From positions 1 to 64,000 of the forward strand of contig QEYB01000715.1 of NCBI GenBank assembly GCA_017562135.1: a stretch of DNA of 64,000 nt, in the 5' to 3' direction. This DNA is from Dipylidium caninum (Eukaryota > Platyhelminthes > Cestoda > Cyclophyllidea > Dipylidiidae). How positions within the stretch are numbered: position 1 is the first letter of the stretch; every line of letters begins with the position of its first letter. Both the position numbers and the translations under genes were made by a program. Below are positions 24,164 through 37,500 of this stretch, in pieces. The notes under the pieces are model-generated. The model made no database searches. It was not told where the DNA came from and saw nothing but the letters and a program-made list of their open reading frames with translations.

Positions 24164-27100
24164 CGGAATGCTTTTCTGTAACTTGACGAAACCGCCCTAA
24201 AGTCTTAATGGCGCGTACAGACCGTGCTGGGAGGCATGAAGCGTGTCGGCGCGTAGGCATCATCCCCACTAAATCATCTTACTCCGAAATTGCCCCATAT
24301 CTTTGTGGTGGAAGTTGGTTGCGCTGCCTTCTGCCCCCACCAATTGAAGGTGGGACGCATTCAAAGGAGTTTAGGAGGGGTTGTAGAATATGTGCGTTGC
24401 ACATTGCTGGCACTGACCGAGGATTCCTCAGAGAGGGTCAATCTAAGATGCGACTTTTATTTGCATCTCGATTTTCATCTCGCCACAACCCCGAGCACAT
24501 TGGGTGTGTTTACTTCAAAATAGCGCACTCAAAAGCATGCCCACCCGTCGTAGTCCGCCTGCAACGCAGCGGAGGTCAAACGGAGCCGTGAGCGGTGGAA
24601 GTCGTGCGAGTGCGTTGATAAAGCCTGCAGAGGAGACATCCTCCTCAAACGCCCCGTGGGGGCAGTGGGCCGAGCCAGACGACAATCAGTTCACAGTCAA
24701 GACTGCTTTCCTCGACTGCATCAGCGATGCTGTGAAGACAAAAGGCGCGTCAAATACACACACGTGGCAATTTGGTTGCCAGTATTTGTCCTGGTCTGGT
24801 GAAAATGTTCCCGTGATTAATGGGTGCAGCCGTCAGCCCACGTAGAGTGAAAGAGTAATTAAAGTTTATAGCCACATATGGGCGCGCGTTTATGGGCGAT
24901 TGGAGTGGCCTGAGAAGTGAGTCTTTGGCTGGGGCTCGGAGCCTTGTTGGTTTTGATAAGATTTTGCTCACTAACGAGTGGCAAAAGACAGCCTGACCGG
25001 TGCGTAGAAGCATCCACTCTGGCAGGAAAGGGTTTTATGGGGGCAGCAATTCCTCCCACTGCAGGTCACTTGAGCCAACCAAGTGAGTTGAATGAGACGC
25101 TCGGTGGTTGGGAGATTTAATGGGGGCTACTGAGAAGTCGCCTTTTCGCTCGGCACGTCCTTCGCCGTCTTACCGTGTCTGCCACCTGTCTGGAGATGGA
25201 GTTGGCCGACACAGTGGTGGCCTTAACTGTGCCCTCACTGTGGATTCGTCTCGCTTAGCCGAGGTAGATTAATCGCCGCCCGAGGTGGTGCAACTAATCG
25301 GGCATGCCGATTTGCGAAGAACGATGGCATCGCGGAGAGGTGATGGTATCCTGAGTTGTGAAGAGGGGAGGAATTTGTGCAGAGACTTCAGTTGTAATTG
25401 TAGACGGGACAGTGGGCGTTAACGGTGGAGTTGTTCGCAGAGCACCGATGGAGGAGTCAAGTGAGTTTTGCAATGGAGTGGACGCAGTGTCCCATCTGGG
25501 GACAGAGTGGACGCGAGAGACAGGATGTCTCTGGTGCGTAGGAGACGCCTGCATATGAAGACTGAAACACAGGAGCCGTCAGAGTATGGCTTCAGAGTGA
25601 GAGGAGTTTATTTGTCCAACAGAATCATGCTCGGGTAGAGCTGCCACTCAGAGCGAGCCCGCCGCAGACTGACTGACGCAGTCTCCGGAAACCAGTGTGC
25701 CGTGGTGCAAGTGGCCACAAGTGATCAGGTCACGTGCAAACGGTGTCGGTCAGGTCCGGGGGAGAATTCGAGCAGGCTGCGCTGCCTGATCTCGGCGGGG
25801 GCATTTTGGGACAAAGGAGAGTAGAAGTGTAACAGAGGCGACATTTGGTAGATGGCGTGGCGCGCATGCTCTGCTGCCTGCGTGGGTGAGAGGAGACGAG
25901 AGGGTGAGACGAGAGGATGGCCACGTTTTCCCTATTGTCACCCTCTCGCATATCTGACCACAAAACATCGACACCACCTTGAGTAGTAGAGTTTACGAGA
26001 TTAATTGTGAAGGTGATCTGTGGGCTAGGCGAGACGCGGTTGCATGGTGACCCACTGAAGTCGCACGAGGCCTTATTACGGCGGTGAGACACCACTCGGC
26101 CTCATCAGATGGAGGAGTTCCATTGATTCCGGGTGTTGCCAAGTAAGAGAGGGCGCGGTCGAGTGCTCAAGAAACCTTCGTTGCTTGGTGGCTCCGTCTT
26201 CCGCACACGAAGAGGCAAATTTGTTTGGTAGAACGTCAAGTCTCTACGGGAACCGTGGCAACTTGGCGTCGCAACACCAACACTTTTTACCATCTCACTG
26301 TGTAGACGCGAATTATTTATTCAGAGATGAGCGACGAGCGAAGCGTGCAACGTATATTGTCGAAGTAGGCGAGGACGACCACGGCTTTGGGTCGAGCCCT
26401 GGTGCTCTAAGGAGTGGACTCTACCGAATGAGAGGGCGAGGAGAAGAGGATCCTTTATTTATCGACATCCAGTGCCACAGATCTAGTAGCGGAGTTGTGT
26501 CGGAAACATGGTGGAAGGGTTATTGATGGACTGTGGTCCGAAGTGCCGAACCGCCTAGGAAACGCCTCAACTGCTTGCCCTCTTGAGCTAAGTGAAGGGG
26601 AGAGCAACAGGAAGCCTGGTGGACTGGAGGTGTGCATAGCTCCTCACCAGATTGGCACGAGTAGCCGCCTCCAAAGCGGAGGATGGCTGTTCCATCTGCA
26701 CAAGGGAATAGCCTGTGGACACGAAGACACACAGCGTGTCTCGGGAGAAGGAAGGGGTGCACTGGGGCAGTGGTTTCTGGAGGCCTGGAAGACAGATTGG
26801 CCCTACTACTGAGTGGAGCGCTTAGGAGAGACCAAGGTCTCCTGACAAGCCAGAGGACGTGTTTCGGCCCGCTTATTTAATGGTCCCGCAGCGCTTCCTT
26901 TCCTCCTCTGCATTTGATCGCGCAGGCGTCACATCCATCGCCAGACTGGCGCACGCCCAAACACACACACATCAAGGAACAGACGAAGGAGTCGTGTGGC
27001 GGCGCACAATTCGCGTGCGTCGCAGTTGGGTGTCGCGGCCCATGCGAGCATAAAGGCGCAATTCGGCCGCTTGTGAATCCACAGTGGCAGCTACTGTGTG

Positions 27101-29348
27101 TGAGGCACGCAATGCACTGCCACGCAAGAGGATGCCTCGGAGGCGCGTGGAGTAGCCCGTGGAAAAGGAGGTGCTTCCTCCTGCGAAAGACAGGCAAGGC
27201 TTTGATATGGTTGAGCAGACGTCCTCGGCAATTTTGTAGACAAAAAATTAATTACCACCCGCCCTCTTTGATCCCTTTCGGGAAAGGCGAGTTGCAGTGG
27301 CCGGGGACATGCAAGCCAACGGGACGAGAACAAACCATTATTGAATGGTGTACTGGTGATTAACTCGTAGAGTCCTTAATGGCGCCTCTAAATTTTTGCA
27401 AATTGGCGTGGAGGAAAATTTTTGGTCGCCTTGTTGGAGAATGATTTTCAGACGGCAATTGAAAATTACTCTTTAAATTGTGCGAAGGTGAAGTCGGACG
27501 ACATAAATTATTTCACCTGGTCTGTTCCATCGAAACGGCCCGTATGGTCGAGGAGACTTTTCAAATGATAGGGCATGCCAACGTTGTCCTCAACATTAGC
27601 AAATGCGGTTATTTTTACACATTGGCCGCCATCGATGGGCAAATCACGCCTTTTTGTCTCCACTATCGTAACTGAATGTAACAGGAAATGATGGGACGTC
27701 AAATCTCTAAACCACTTTGACGTTGCTTCGAGTTATTTCAGTGGAGCTAAATTTTGACGCTGCCAATGGCTACAGTTACACATATGAGGTGGGAATCGTG
27801 TCCGCTCGGCTTGTTGGTCTCTCGTCTCCCTCCACTCCTCGGGTTCAAGTGGCTTGCGAGACTATCTGTTTTGCGGTGACTGTGGTGCATTGCCTGGAAT
27901 TGTGGTGAGATGAGGACCGCGGAGAGAAGACCCTGACAACAGCGGATGGCAAACGCGGAAGAAGAGGAGTGTCGTACGAATGGAATTGAGCATGTCGCCA
28001 GTCACGTGTTGTCGCCGACTTTGTTGCTCTCGATTAGTGAGCTCATGAAATTTTCAAGACGGGAAAGTGAGTCTCGCTCTTACTGACCGAACTCGCCGTT
28101 TATCGCGCATCAGGTGAGTTTGAAGTGCTTTCACTTTGCTCTGAACAAGAAATTATGAGCGTCACCTCGTCCTCCAGTTCACCACGCAGCAGGATGATGT
28201 ACTTCAAGACTGGGTGCTGTCAGGCATCCGGACCTCGTGGTCCACGGCAGCCCACTTTCGCTACTTGAACTCACCGACTTTTAGCAGAACAATTCACTGA
28301 ACATTTACTATTAGGAGAGACCGCCTCTCCAAACCCCTTAGGTACTCCAGCCAAGGTGTTCGGTGCGTATTACTCACTCCCAGGACTATGACGAAAAGTC
28401 ATTCAAAATATTTTAATATTCTCATCCTGAGGTTATACCAAGTTTGCCCGGCATGCGAGACGTAATCGCCAGCCTGAGTGACACCCCGACTGATAATCCA
28501 GTTCTGCAGCACCGTAGGGAGTTTCCTCGGCTCTTCGCGAAACTGCCAGATGCATACTGCCACAGGACTTAAAGAGCCCACATTTATGACACTCTGGTCC
28601 ATGCGATCCAACAGTCTAACGGGGTTCTGCCTTTAATCCTATACAAAAACCTGTAAATTTGTCTTCTTTTGCCGCGTAACAGACGACTAATTAACCCTCT
28701 GCCATTTCCATTAAACACCGTTTTAGCGTACTACAAGTGAAGTTGCTTGTTACATTACGGAATTCGCTACTGTCTTCCCTCGACTGCTGCTTCTGAACGC
28801 ATTGCAGTTGCACTCTTTTCACACTATTTCCTTGGCACCCCAGGCGGCAACAACAGGAGCAGCAGCAGCACACGCACAAACTGTTGCGTTTGCCCTGAGT
28901 GAAACTGTGGCCGTCCGCTGGAGAAACAACTGTTTCGGGCGGATCACGCGTCCACGCCCGTTTGTAATAGCAGGAAGCTTCAAATTTCGGTTGGGCCAAT
29001 TCAGCGGCAACAGCTGCGGACATCGCACTTTCTGGCGCTGGCCGATGCCTCAAACTGGCCTCTGTCGCGTTGGAGTGATAAACGCAAGGGAAAACTTTCT
29101 CACGGCAGGCAGAACACACTCCCGAGACCGGCGCCTGGGCTGCTCCAAATCTGTTAACAGGAGTGAGAATGACGGCGACGCAGAAACAATTTTTCGCAAT
29201 TTTTCCGGCGTGACTTACGCTGTCCTAATGGCGTGGAGTGCAGTGAGGACAGTGTTGGGAGGAAGTTTGCCCCATTGGAGGTCCGTTCGGTTCGGCGCAG
29301 ACGTATCACGACTGGCTTGGTACCCAGAGTCCAGACGGGGGGTCTACC

Positions 29349-29391
29349 ATCGTAGCTATCGTAGCTATCCATCGTAGCGGGCTATCGTAGC
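29349..29391 (+). repeat. Short tandem repeat, unit near cgtagctat
   Basis: About four to five imperfect copies of a 9-10 base unit (cgtagctat, cgtagctatc, cgtagcgggctat, cgtagcg) in a row. The short element cgtag recurs five times in 43 bases. Confidence 0.65.
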
Positions 29392-32300
29392 GTCAATGTG
29401 GTCTTTTATGCAGGCAACTTGTGGGGGCAACATCCCGTAGATCGATTTTCTCGAAGGACAGGAAACGTGAGCGGAGCCTTCTCAATCTCGAAGAACTGCC
29501 TCTCCCACACCTGAATGAAATGAGGACCGGGAAACGCGCGTGTGGTATAGGAAATAGTTTTGGTTTGCCAGGGCGAGAGTTGAAAAGACGAAACGAGGCG
29601 AGTAATTTTCCTTGGAACTTCTCCACCAGAAGCAGTGACCATAGAATGTCGACACCGAAAAGGGAGTGTAGTGCGCGGGAACTTGCTTGATCCCGGCATA
29701 AAAGGGGTGCAAAAGGTGCTCCTCACAACATAGCTATTGTCTCTCCTCACAAATTCGCGCGCTATACACGCACACTGACACACACATAAATTTCAGTGTA
29801 ACGATGACATTTACTTTTATTAGGACTGTCAAAATTTGGCTTGGCTTTATCCGGTTTAGTCACACAAAACCGCTGTTGGCTGGAAATTGAGTGGACGGTT
29901 AAAGTTCGTGGGAGAGGCAAAAGAAGAGTGGACTTCTGAGTATTTGCCAGTATGCCCATTTGTATTCGGCCTTTTGCCAAACAGTGGCAACATCGTAACC
30001 ACGAGCAGTACACTTGTTTAGCCTTGTTAAAGACTCAACTCTATTGCATGACTTGTCAAAAAATGCAAGGGAAACCTAAGGTGGATGTTATTTGAAGAAA
30101 CAACTACTTTCGAGAAATACGCCAACATTGCCCACCACCCCATCCCACACCCCCCCCGACAGCCCAGTCCAGAGCCTCCACCACACCCCGTCCGGTGTCT
30201 TTTAGTCAATTAAGCTAGAGCAATGAACGGCGTAAGGCGATTTTTTGTGCCTCGCTGCAATCCAATGACACACAACGTAGAAAAATTTGAATGCCCCCAC
30301 AGTGAGCCTGGGCAACCGCCTCAACTTCCCTACAGGATGTGTTGGCGACCCGAAAAAGGGGTGCCTGACATTTTAAAATACTTCCTCTGGACGCGTACGG
30401 GCTGAGAGAATGGCAGAGCCAGGTGGTATCCGGCGATAAACTCATCGCCAAAGAAAGAGGCAACCAAATCGGGCGCCAGCGGAATGGCACAAGAGAGAAT
30501 TCAGTGCAAGCCTTGCAAATTGATGTTGGTAGCCAACTTGTGCCTTCAGCGAAGACGAGCAGTCTTACGCCCCGGCCAGAAACACACTTTGCAAGGAGTG
30601 TCCATCTCTATTGGACAGGACGGAGGCCTCGGTGAGCGCCAATCCTCGTAAGCGCTGAGTGCTCTATTGCCATCTCAAGAGAATCGAGAAGGTCAGAGCT
30701 CCTGCATCTCACGCTTTAGAAAAAGCATAATGCGGTCCACCCTACGAGGGTTCACACTTTCTGCTCGTCTTCTGCGATCCGCCGTGAACTCGGTGCGAGG
30801 AGGTGAGGAGGCTGAACGACAGCTTTACCGTCTGCGAGACGTCATAGATGTGCACTGAGGTAAAGCTCACCTCTTGTATATGAGAAAGTGACCTTAAACT
30901 CTCACAGAGTGGAAGAGGGTAGAACCTGGCAAGGTCGTTAATGCTTTCATCCGATAGAAGCGCAGAAGGAATCCAATGAAAATGTTCGCTCTTCTCGGAC
31001 CAACAAGCATCCAGGTTGTACTGCATCGCTGCGGCTGCCCCAACTTGGGGTCCAACACCACGGTCGTGCGCGCAACCCCCATCCATAAGCAGTGGGAAGC
31101 TACGAACACCCTCTGGAGTGCGATTTCGCCTATTGTGGAATCGGTGTCTCACCAGAGCTAAGATTCACTTAGAAATTTTGGAGCTGCCAGACGCTGATGG
31201 CAGCAGGTCAAGGAGTGCGACCCACTTCTGCGAGCGCCATTGTACAAAATGCAAACCAAATACGTGACATTATTCCTTCCTAGTGGTTTTTGTCACCTTT
31301 GAATCCAATTACACAATCCTTTCGTGAGATGAACTGGAGAAGAAGCAAACCCCAATGCCATTTGGTTTTTGGGTGGAAACGACTGCGAAATAAGTGATCA
31401 AAGGTGAACGAGAATCGGATAGAATCTCGTAGGGTTGAGTGACTTCGTGTCGAGCGCCCGTCCTCGCTAGATGGTGGCAAGGTGCTACGCACTTTAGACC
31501 TTCAGTAAACTTTGTCAATCAGTGCGGCACGGCTTTAGCGATAGCTGGTCCGTGTCACCCGCCACCGCTCCCTTTTACCGAGGCGTCTACCGTGTGGAGA
31601 TCGTGGCTGTCTGACACGACTGCACTGAGACACTGCACAACTAGCATTGTCGTATTTACCGAAGTTGAAGTTTTTTTGCGACAACAATTCACCCTGGCGC
31701 AATCTAAGCGGGTGATCCGAAGCCGCGATAACCACCTACGGCGGCTGTATGTGCGTGTGCGGTGTGCGAGTGGTCGCTGACTGCGGCGCACACGGGGCTG
31801 CGGGAGGAGCATAAAGGCCGAGGCGCACGGGGAGAGGGCCAGGCTGAAGCGGGGAGGCACAGACACAGGCGGAGCGAGCCAGCGAGCGAACTAACGAATG
31901 AACGAGCCGAGGGACCAGGGGGCTGTGCAATGTTTATTGCCAGATGCGATCGCTTTCTCGTGCGCCTGAGTTTTAGCCTATTAAGCTACAGATCATTTCA
32001 ACTGATAATGCATTAGTTCCCTTGACTAGAAGAGATTTGGACGGGCACCGACGATTCAGGCAACTCTTCGATCCTTGTCACATTCCTCCTCTTTGATTAG
32101 TAAATATTCTTTATACTCATCTATCCTTTGAGAAATTAAGTCGACTTCATGCTTTTCAGTCACTGTAACTGAATCCGGTCGAGTGGAATATGTCTAAACT
32201 TCATAAAACCGGTGGTTCATTGGCTAAACTCCAACATTCGTCTAGTGTATGCAAATGTAGAGCTTCGAGGGCGGCAGAAATCATTTCACATAACGCAAAC

Positions 32301-32860
32301 AGCCCAATTCAGAGTGTCGAGTGCCTAATTCATTAAAAGGTGAAAGTGAGTTTAACCTACTTCTCATCTGACAATGACTTACTGCTGAGAGACGGCAGAA
32401 GCCAGACAAGGTGCGCTGCTGGGCCCGTGTCCGCCTCGTGTCCGGAGGTGTTTCGTCTCCGGCTGGAGGCGAGCGAACCAGCACATGACACGGATGAGAG
32501 CAATTCCGAAGGAGAAATCGCTACTGGTGGCGGGAGTTGCATATGAGACGAGCAGATCTTCTTCATGAAAGCGCGCCTGCCCATTAAACCGGCGGATGTG
32601 ATCCGCACAAGTGTGTGCGGTGAACGCCAGTTGCTCCGTACATTCGCAATAACTCAGATGATATCTTTGAGGTCCGAAAAGCGCAAGTGCGCAGTTTCGA
32701 AACTTTGTAATCAAGATACAAAAGATAGAACCCAATTAGTTTGAATGCCACACAATACCATAGGTCATGAAATAAACCATAAGTGATTATCGGAGCCATC
32801 AATTGCCTCGAAACGCCTTATCAGATGAGTGAACAGGCGTAGCCAAAAGGTGGGCCAAGT

Positions 32861-32865
32861 GGAGA

Positions 32866-32898
<33 letters not shown>

Positions 32899-32899
32899 G
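32861..32899 (+). repeat. GA microsatellite
   Basis: Nearly perfect GA dinucleotide repeat of about 19 units, interrupted once by a C (gagacagaga). Confidence 0.85.
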
Positions 32900-34585
32900 A
32901 CGAGGCCTCATCGAGCGCTGGAAGACGTTTCCCTACAATCCAGCGTGGTCGGTCGGCCTCGGCTCCGAACGCTGTCGGCAGATGAGGACACGTTATTCTC
33001 CCAGCCGAAGGCAAATTTCCACCTCGGAGAGTCGAACACACGGGCACTCTGCTAGGTTTTATCAACACAGGCCTTGGCTTTACTTCCTCTCACGATAAAG
33101 ACGGCGATGAACAGATTTTATCAGTTAATTTTCTCATTGACTTCCATTGATTATGCTCGTAAATGCGTGTAAGTCATGCGTACCTCAAGTGTAGCCCTTC
33201 ACCGGTTCAAAATAGCAGATCAGTGGCACATGATGAGGATTTCACTTATAACATCGTCTCTTGACAAAGAATCTTTTACCAAGGCTTAAATTGGCCACAA
33301 TCAGGTATAACATTGCAAAAAAATCAACTGAAGATGGCAAAATGACCCTGAAGCCGAGAATAACGCCCATGGTTAAAACGTTTGTCAGTATGGTGCCCGA
33401 CTGCGTTCTCACCGCCGTCCCGACGTGGCAGCACCGAAGTTTCTTTCGCAACAAGAATCGCGGGAGACACGCAGCGATGTGCGCGTGGAGGCGTTGTGTA
33501 ATTGTGCGATCCGCTTTAACACGCTTCTCGTCTCACACTTTTTCTGCCTCTGTCTACGGAGGAGGCATCTAACAAAAAGTCGATGCCTCTCCACTTTTCG
33601 TGAAACAGTTGTTGATGGGCGAACGGGAATCGCCCCGATTTAATCATTGACACCCCCATTTAACAAAAAGTTGGCGGAAAGGTGCGTAACATAAGTTTAC
33701 TGCGAGCGAATATGGAACAGTTGTTGCGATTCAGCTGAGTGAGTTGGAAATCCCGAATTTTGCTTTCCGTTTAAAGCCTAATTGCAGTGCGCTCACTTGC
33801 AGTTATTGAAAAGGCGTCCAGACTGTGTGCATTCCGAGACACAAAGTGTTGACAAGAAGGTTGATTGACGAGCGCTGAGGTGGCGTTACATTGATGGACT
33901 GACGAGCTGTTAATACGAAACTGGCTTTTGCACGAAAACACGAGTGCTTTGCCCTCCCTCTTTCGGAGCTTTGGCAGGTCTAAAATGACTCGCACTCTGT
34001 CTCTTAATAATTAATTAGGGAATAAGTTTACCTGAATGTCAGTTAATGGGCTGTAAATGGATGTACAAACACGTCTCCAAAGCAATTACCTACGGGGGCA
34101 TAAAATTGCGGTGTACCACCAGGGGCAAAACACAGTAGTGAATGCTCCTGGTAAAGGCTACAGTGGACTCTAGCGAAAGCCTCCTCCCGATCGTGAAGTT
34201 GACTGCAATGCGGAAGCTTAATGAGAGGCCACAATGCCTTGGACGAATTGTTTTGATCTGGAGTTAGGGCACTCCTGCAATCGGGCCGACACCCGAATCC
34301 CCGTCTGAGAAGGTGATGCGCCACTTTTAGCACACGAATAAGTAGTTGACAGGGGCGGAGCGATATCAGTCGACCGGCGGCGATTGGTCGGGTGACAGCC
34401 AATCAGGCGTCAACAGAATACACGGAATGGGAACATGCGTTGGGGCAGAAGAAGCTGTTGACGAAGTATGTAGAGAGCATTCTGCGTCTGCGCCGACAGC
34501 CTAACACCTGCGTGGACGACGCGTGCAACTGTCTGCTCTCACATGGACTTCCATCCAGCCCCGTCCTTATAAGCGACGCCTAGCA

Positions 34586-37500
34586 ATGCCCTTCAGGAGA
34601 AGTAATTATGATTTTATGCTGGATGACGGTTTGGATACCCGGGTACCCGTGTACAGTGACGAGGTCTTTAAACACGGCATTCACTTCTGCTGTAAGGTAC
34701 GTCCTTCTGCCTAAGCCCATGACTTTAATTCTCCTGAGTAAATGGGGTGGACCTGAGGGCTCGCTGGCGAGGCGCTAATCCTTCCTTTCATATGGCTGGT
34801 GAATTAGCTGGGCTACCACCAGTGTGAAACACTCGTGAAATAGCCACCTACGTTGCAGGGAGATGTAAATCACATCGTTCAACGAGTACTTTGGGTGCAC
34901 GCGGCCAAGCTGCACGGAGTGGCGATTTGACTGCTGCCGCCAGGCGTGTGTACGTTCATTCACAGCATATTTGGCTGTGAGTGGACCACTCAGGAACGTC
35001 GGAAAAGCATACGTGCAGATGGGCGGTCACCGCTTGACGCGGCCACAAATGTCGTTGCACAGTGAAACAGTAAACGAGTAGTCCAAAAGAGGAATTAAGG
35101 TGGGTCCTACCACCGAAACGTGGTAACTGAAAATATGTCTGCTTTGAGATCTGTCCACCACCTACTTCGGGAGATGATAAATACTGGCCTGCACTGTTTA
35201 ATGCCAGCGCCTACGGTGAGACCAGCCTCGATACTACATCTTGTGTACAATTTTTCCTCAGTCAAAAGTGCCTTGAAACGCTCACGCAACAGTTTTGTAC
35301 ACTCATATATCCGGGGGATCTTATATTAGTTGTGTTGACACTTGGACGTTTGCCCTCTCGATCTCGCCAGCCTTAATAAGTTATTCGCACGCTATGCTCG
35401 CACATTACAACTGGGTGTTGGGTGGAATTAATTTTTTCGAGAAAGAGAATCTAGTTCTTATGCTGTCTGAAAATGGGAAAACAGTGATCCTCGTCCTTGC
35501 CCCCTTAATTTCAACTCTTCATGCAGCTTTCAATTATCTTCCCTTCCCTCCACGGTGTTGCACTCTCAACACTGGAGCTTATCTCCTCTGCAAAATAAGC
35601 ACTTTAAGTCAAGGCATGTCAGCCGCAGCTTCCGCACTGGGAAATGTGGAGTGGGAAAATCGGTGAACTCATGTCCACATCGCGTTGCGGTTGGAGTCGA
35701 AGCCCGCAGAGCGGCACGAGTTCCAGCCTCCACGGTCATTTACAGTAGCTTTAGTTCGAGAGGTCGGCTGCCTCTTACCGATACGTCTGCATAATTCATT
35801 CGAACACACTGTGGGGGAATTTGTTATTCCCATCAACACCCGGTTCGTTCCCACGAGAACCCTGCCAAATGAAGTTTCACAAATCGGCTATGCAAACAGA
35901 CTGTGCCGTTCGCCTAACGCATTCCGTCCCAGTAAATCAGGGAGCATCTCTTGCTGAGCGTTTTTGTCCCGAAATAGCCTCTCTCCTTCAAAGCAGCACC
36001 CAGCATCGCGGCGATTAGTCCACGTGGGTGTCACTACCCACCAGCGCATGGTCGGTCTCTGACTTGAAGAATTCCAAATGCACTTGACAGGTGGGCGCCT
36101 TAGTGGCAAAAGACGCAGCTTAGCAACAGGGAAGAGGGCCCGGGCTGACACGCATAATCATTGTTGCAGCCACACTCAAACGTGCTGGGGAGTTCTGAAT
36201 TAGTCTGGCAGGAGTTTCGAACGCCTGTTGCTGCACTTCCCTGCCTCTCATTGAATGGCTGAGGGGACGCAAATTCGGTTGTGCACACCCTACTCCCCTC
36301 TACGTCGTCAACCGCATTTTGAGGTCTGGTAAAGAGAGTTGGCCAGTCAGACATCCCCTTCCTCGCTTTCATGCGCGTGTTCGACCTTGCTTGGGGCCGA
36401 ACACAACAATAACTTCGGAAACTGTGGGATAACTCGAACGTGAGGCAGATAAAGAGGAATGGGACTGCGCGAGTGTCGTCAAGCCCAACGGCTGCAGCCC
36501 TCGTGAGCTCTTGCGCGCGGCCACTTTGTAGTCCCCGATGACAGTCGTGCCTTTGGAGAAGTTGGGACTTACAGGCTAATTTAGAGAAAAAACGTCCCAC
36601 TGGATGAAACCGCCTTCATTAGCTGGCAAATGATGCCTTCCTCAAGACCTGCGCCTGTCTATACCATGTGTTTATCAGTCGCGCGTAAGTGTAATCAGTC
36701 GTACCTCAGTCCTTTCAGCTGCACCCCGAAGGAGCCATTTTCCGCAATTTCAGAAGTGTTTAAATCCGTCTATTTCAGCATTTCTTTTAATTACTTCTAT
36801 TGACGAGCGAGAATTCCGAAAAGCCTCAACAAGAGCGGACAGCTGGTTCGACGTGGGCATAAGCCCACGTCAGCCAATAGGGCTGAAACATCGGTCATGT
36901 GGGTGTGCGGAGGAACACACGTCCCCAGCCCTCCACTCATTCGACGCTGGTGTCGGCGAATCGTTCCGCACGACGTCTCTACTTTCCCCTCGCATTCCTT
37001 GCATCGAAGCACCCACGTCATCTTCCGTGTGCAGCTCTCAACCTGAGTAAAAATAACACAGACCTGCCTCTGGTTTCAATCCATAGGCTGAGTTGACGGC
37101 GGAAATACCGTGGAGCAAATGTGTGTAGATGGACTCGGGCAGTTAAATAAGGTTCATCTAGGTGGTAAGGGTGGATGGAAAAAGGGGCTTCATTTGTTTA
37201 GTCTGTAACTCACCTCGGTAAATATAACGGTCGAAAATCCACTTACTCGGAGGCGGTATTCTGCTCACCACTGAGGCAGTGCTTCAGGAAAAAGCTCTTC
37301 GTAGTTGTGGATTGGCTTTGCCCGAACGGACAGGCTTTCACAGCCCTCACTTTCTCCCTCGTAGGCCGACTGGTGTTTGTAGATTGGCTCGCCGACCCCG
37401 GACCTCGCATTCCTCCGTACACGTAGGCAATTAAGCGAGGCGCGAGTGTCCGTCGTCGTGCGGCCGGGCCTTACATGTGAGCCGCTCGGTCGTCCCGCTC

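Larger units (their letters stand above)
21443..34585. other. 13 kb gene-poor, GC-richer block
   Basis: No gene could be supported on either strand. The many open frames of 60-190 codons follow from the lower frequency of stop codons in GC-rich DNA; none shows a known domain or consistent splice phases. No transposase, reverse transcriptase or terminal repeats were recognised. Simple repeats inside it are listed separately. Its right part must contain upstream exons or the promoter of NOS1AP. Confidence 0.5.

Noticed and set aside
28802..29377. 191-codon open frame on the + strand
   Set aside because: It has Arg/Ser-rich, repeat-containing translation, overlapping open frames on both strands, no domain and GC-rich context; it is most likely chance.
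36100..36600. 166-codon open frame on the minus strand
   Set aside because: It lies in the 6.1 kb NOS1AP intron and has no recognisable domain or splice context.
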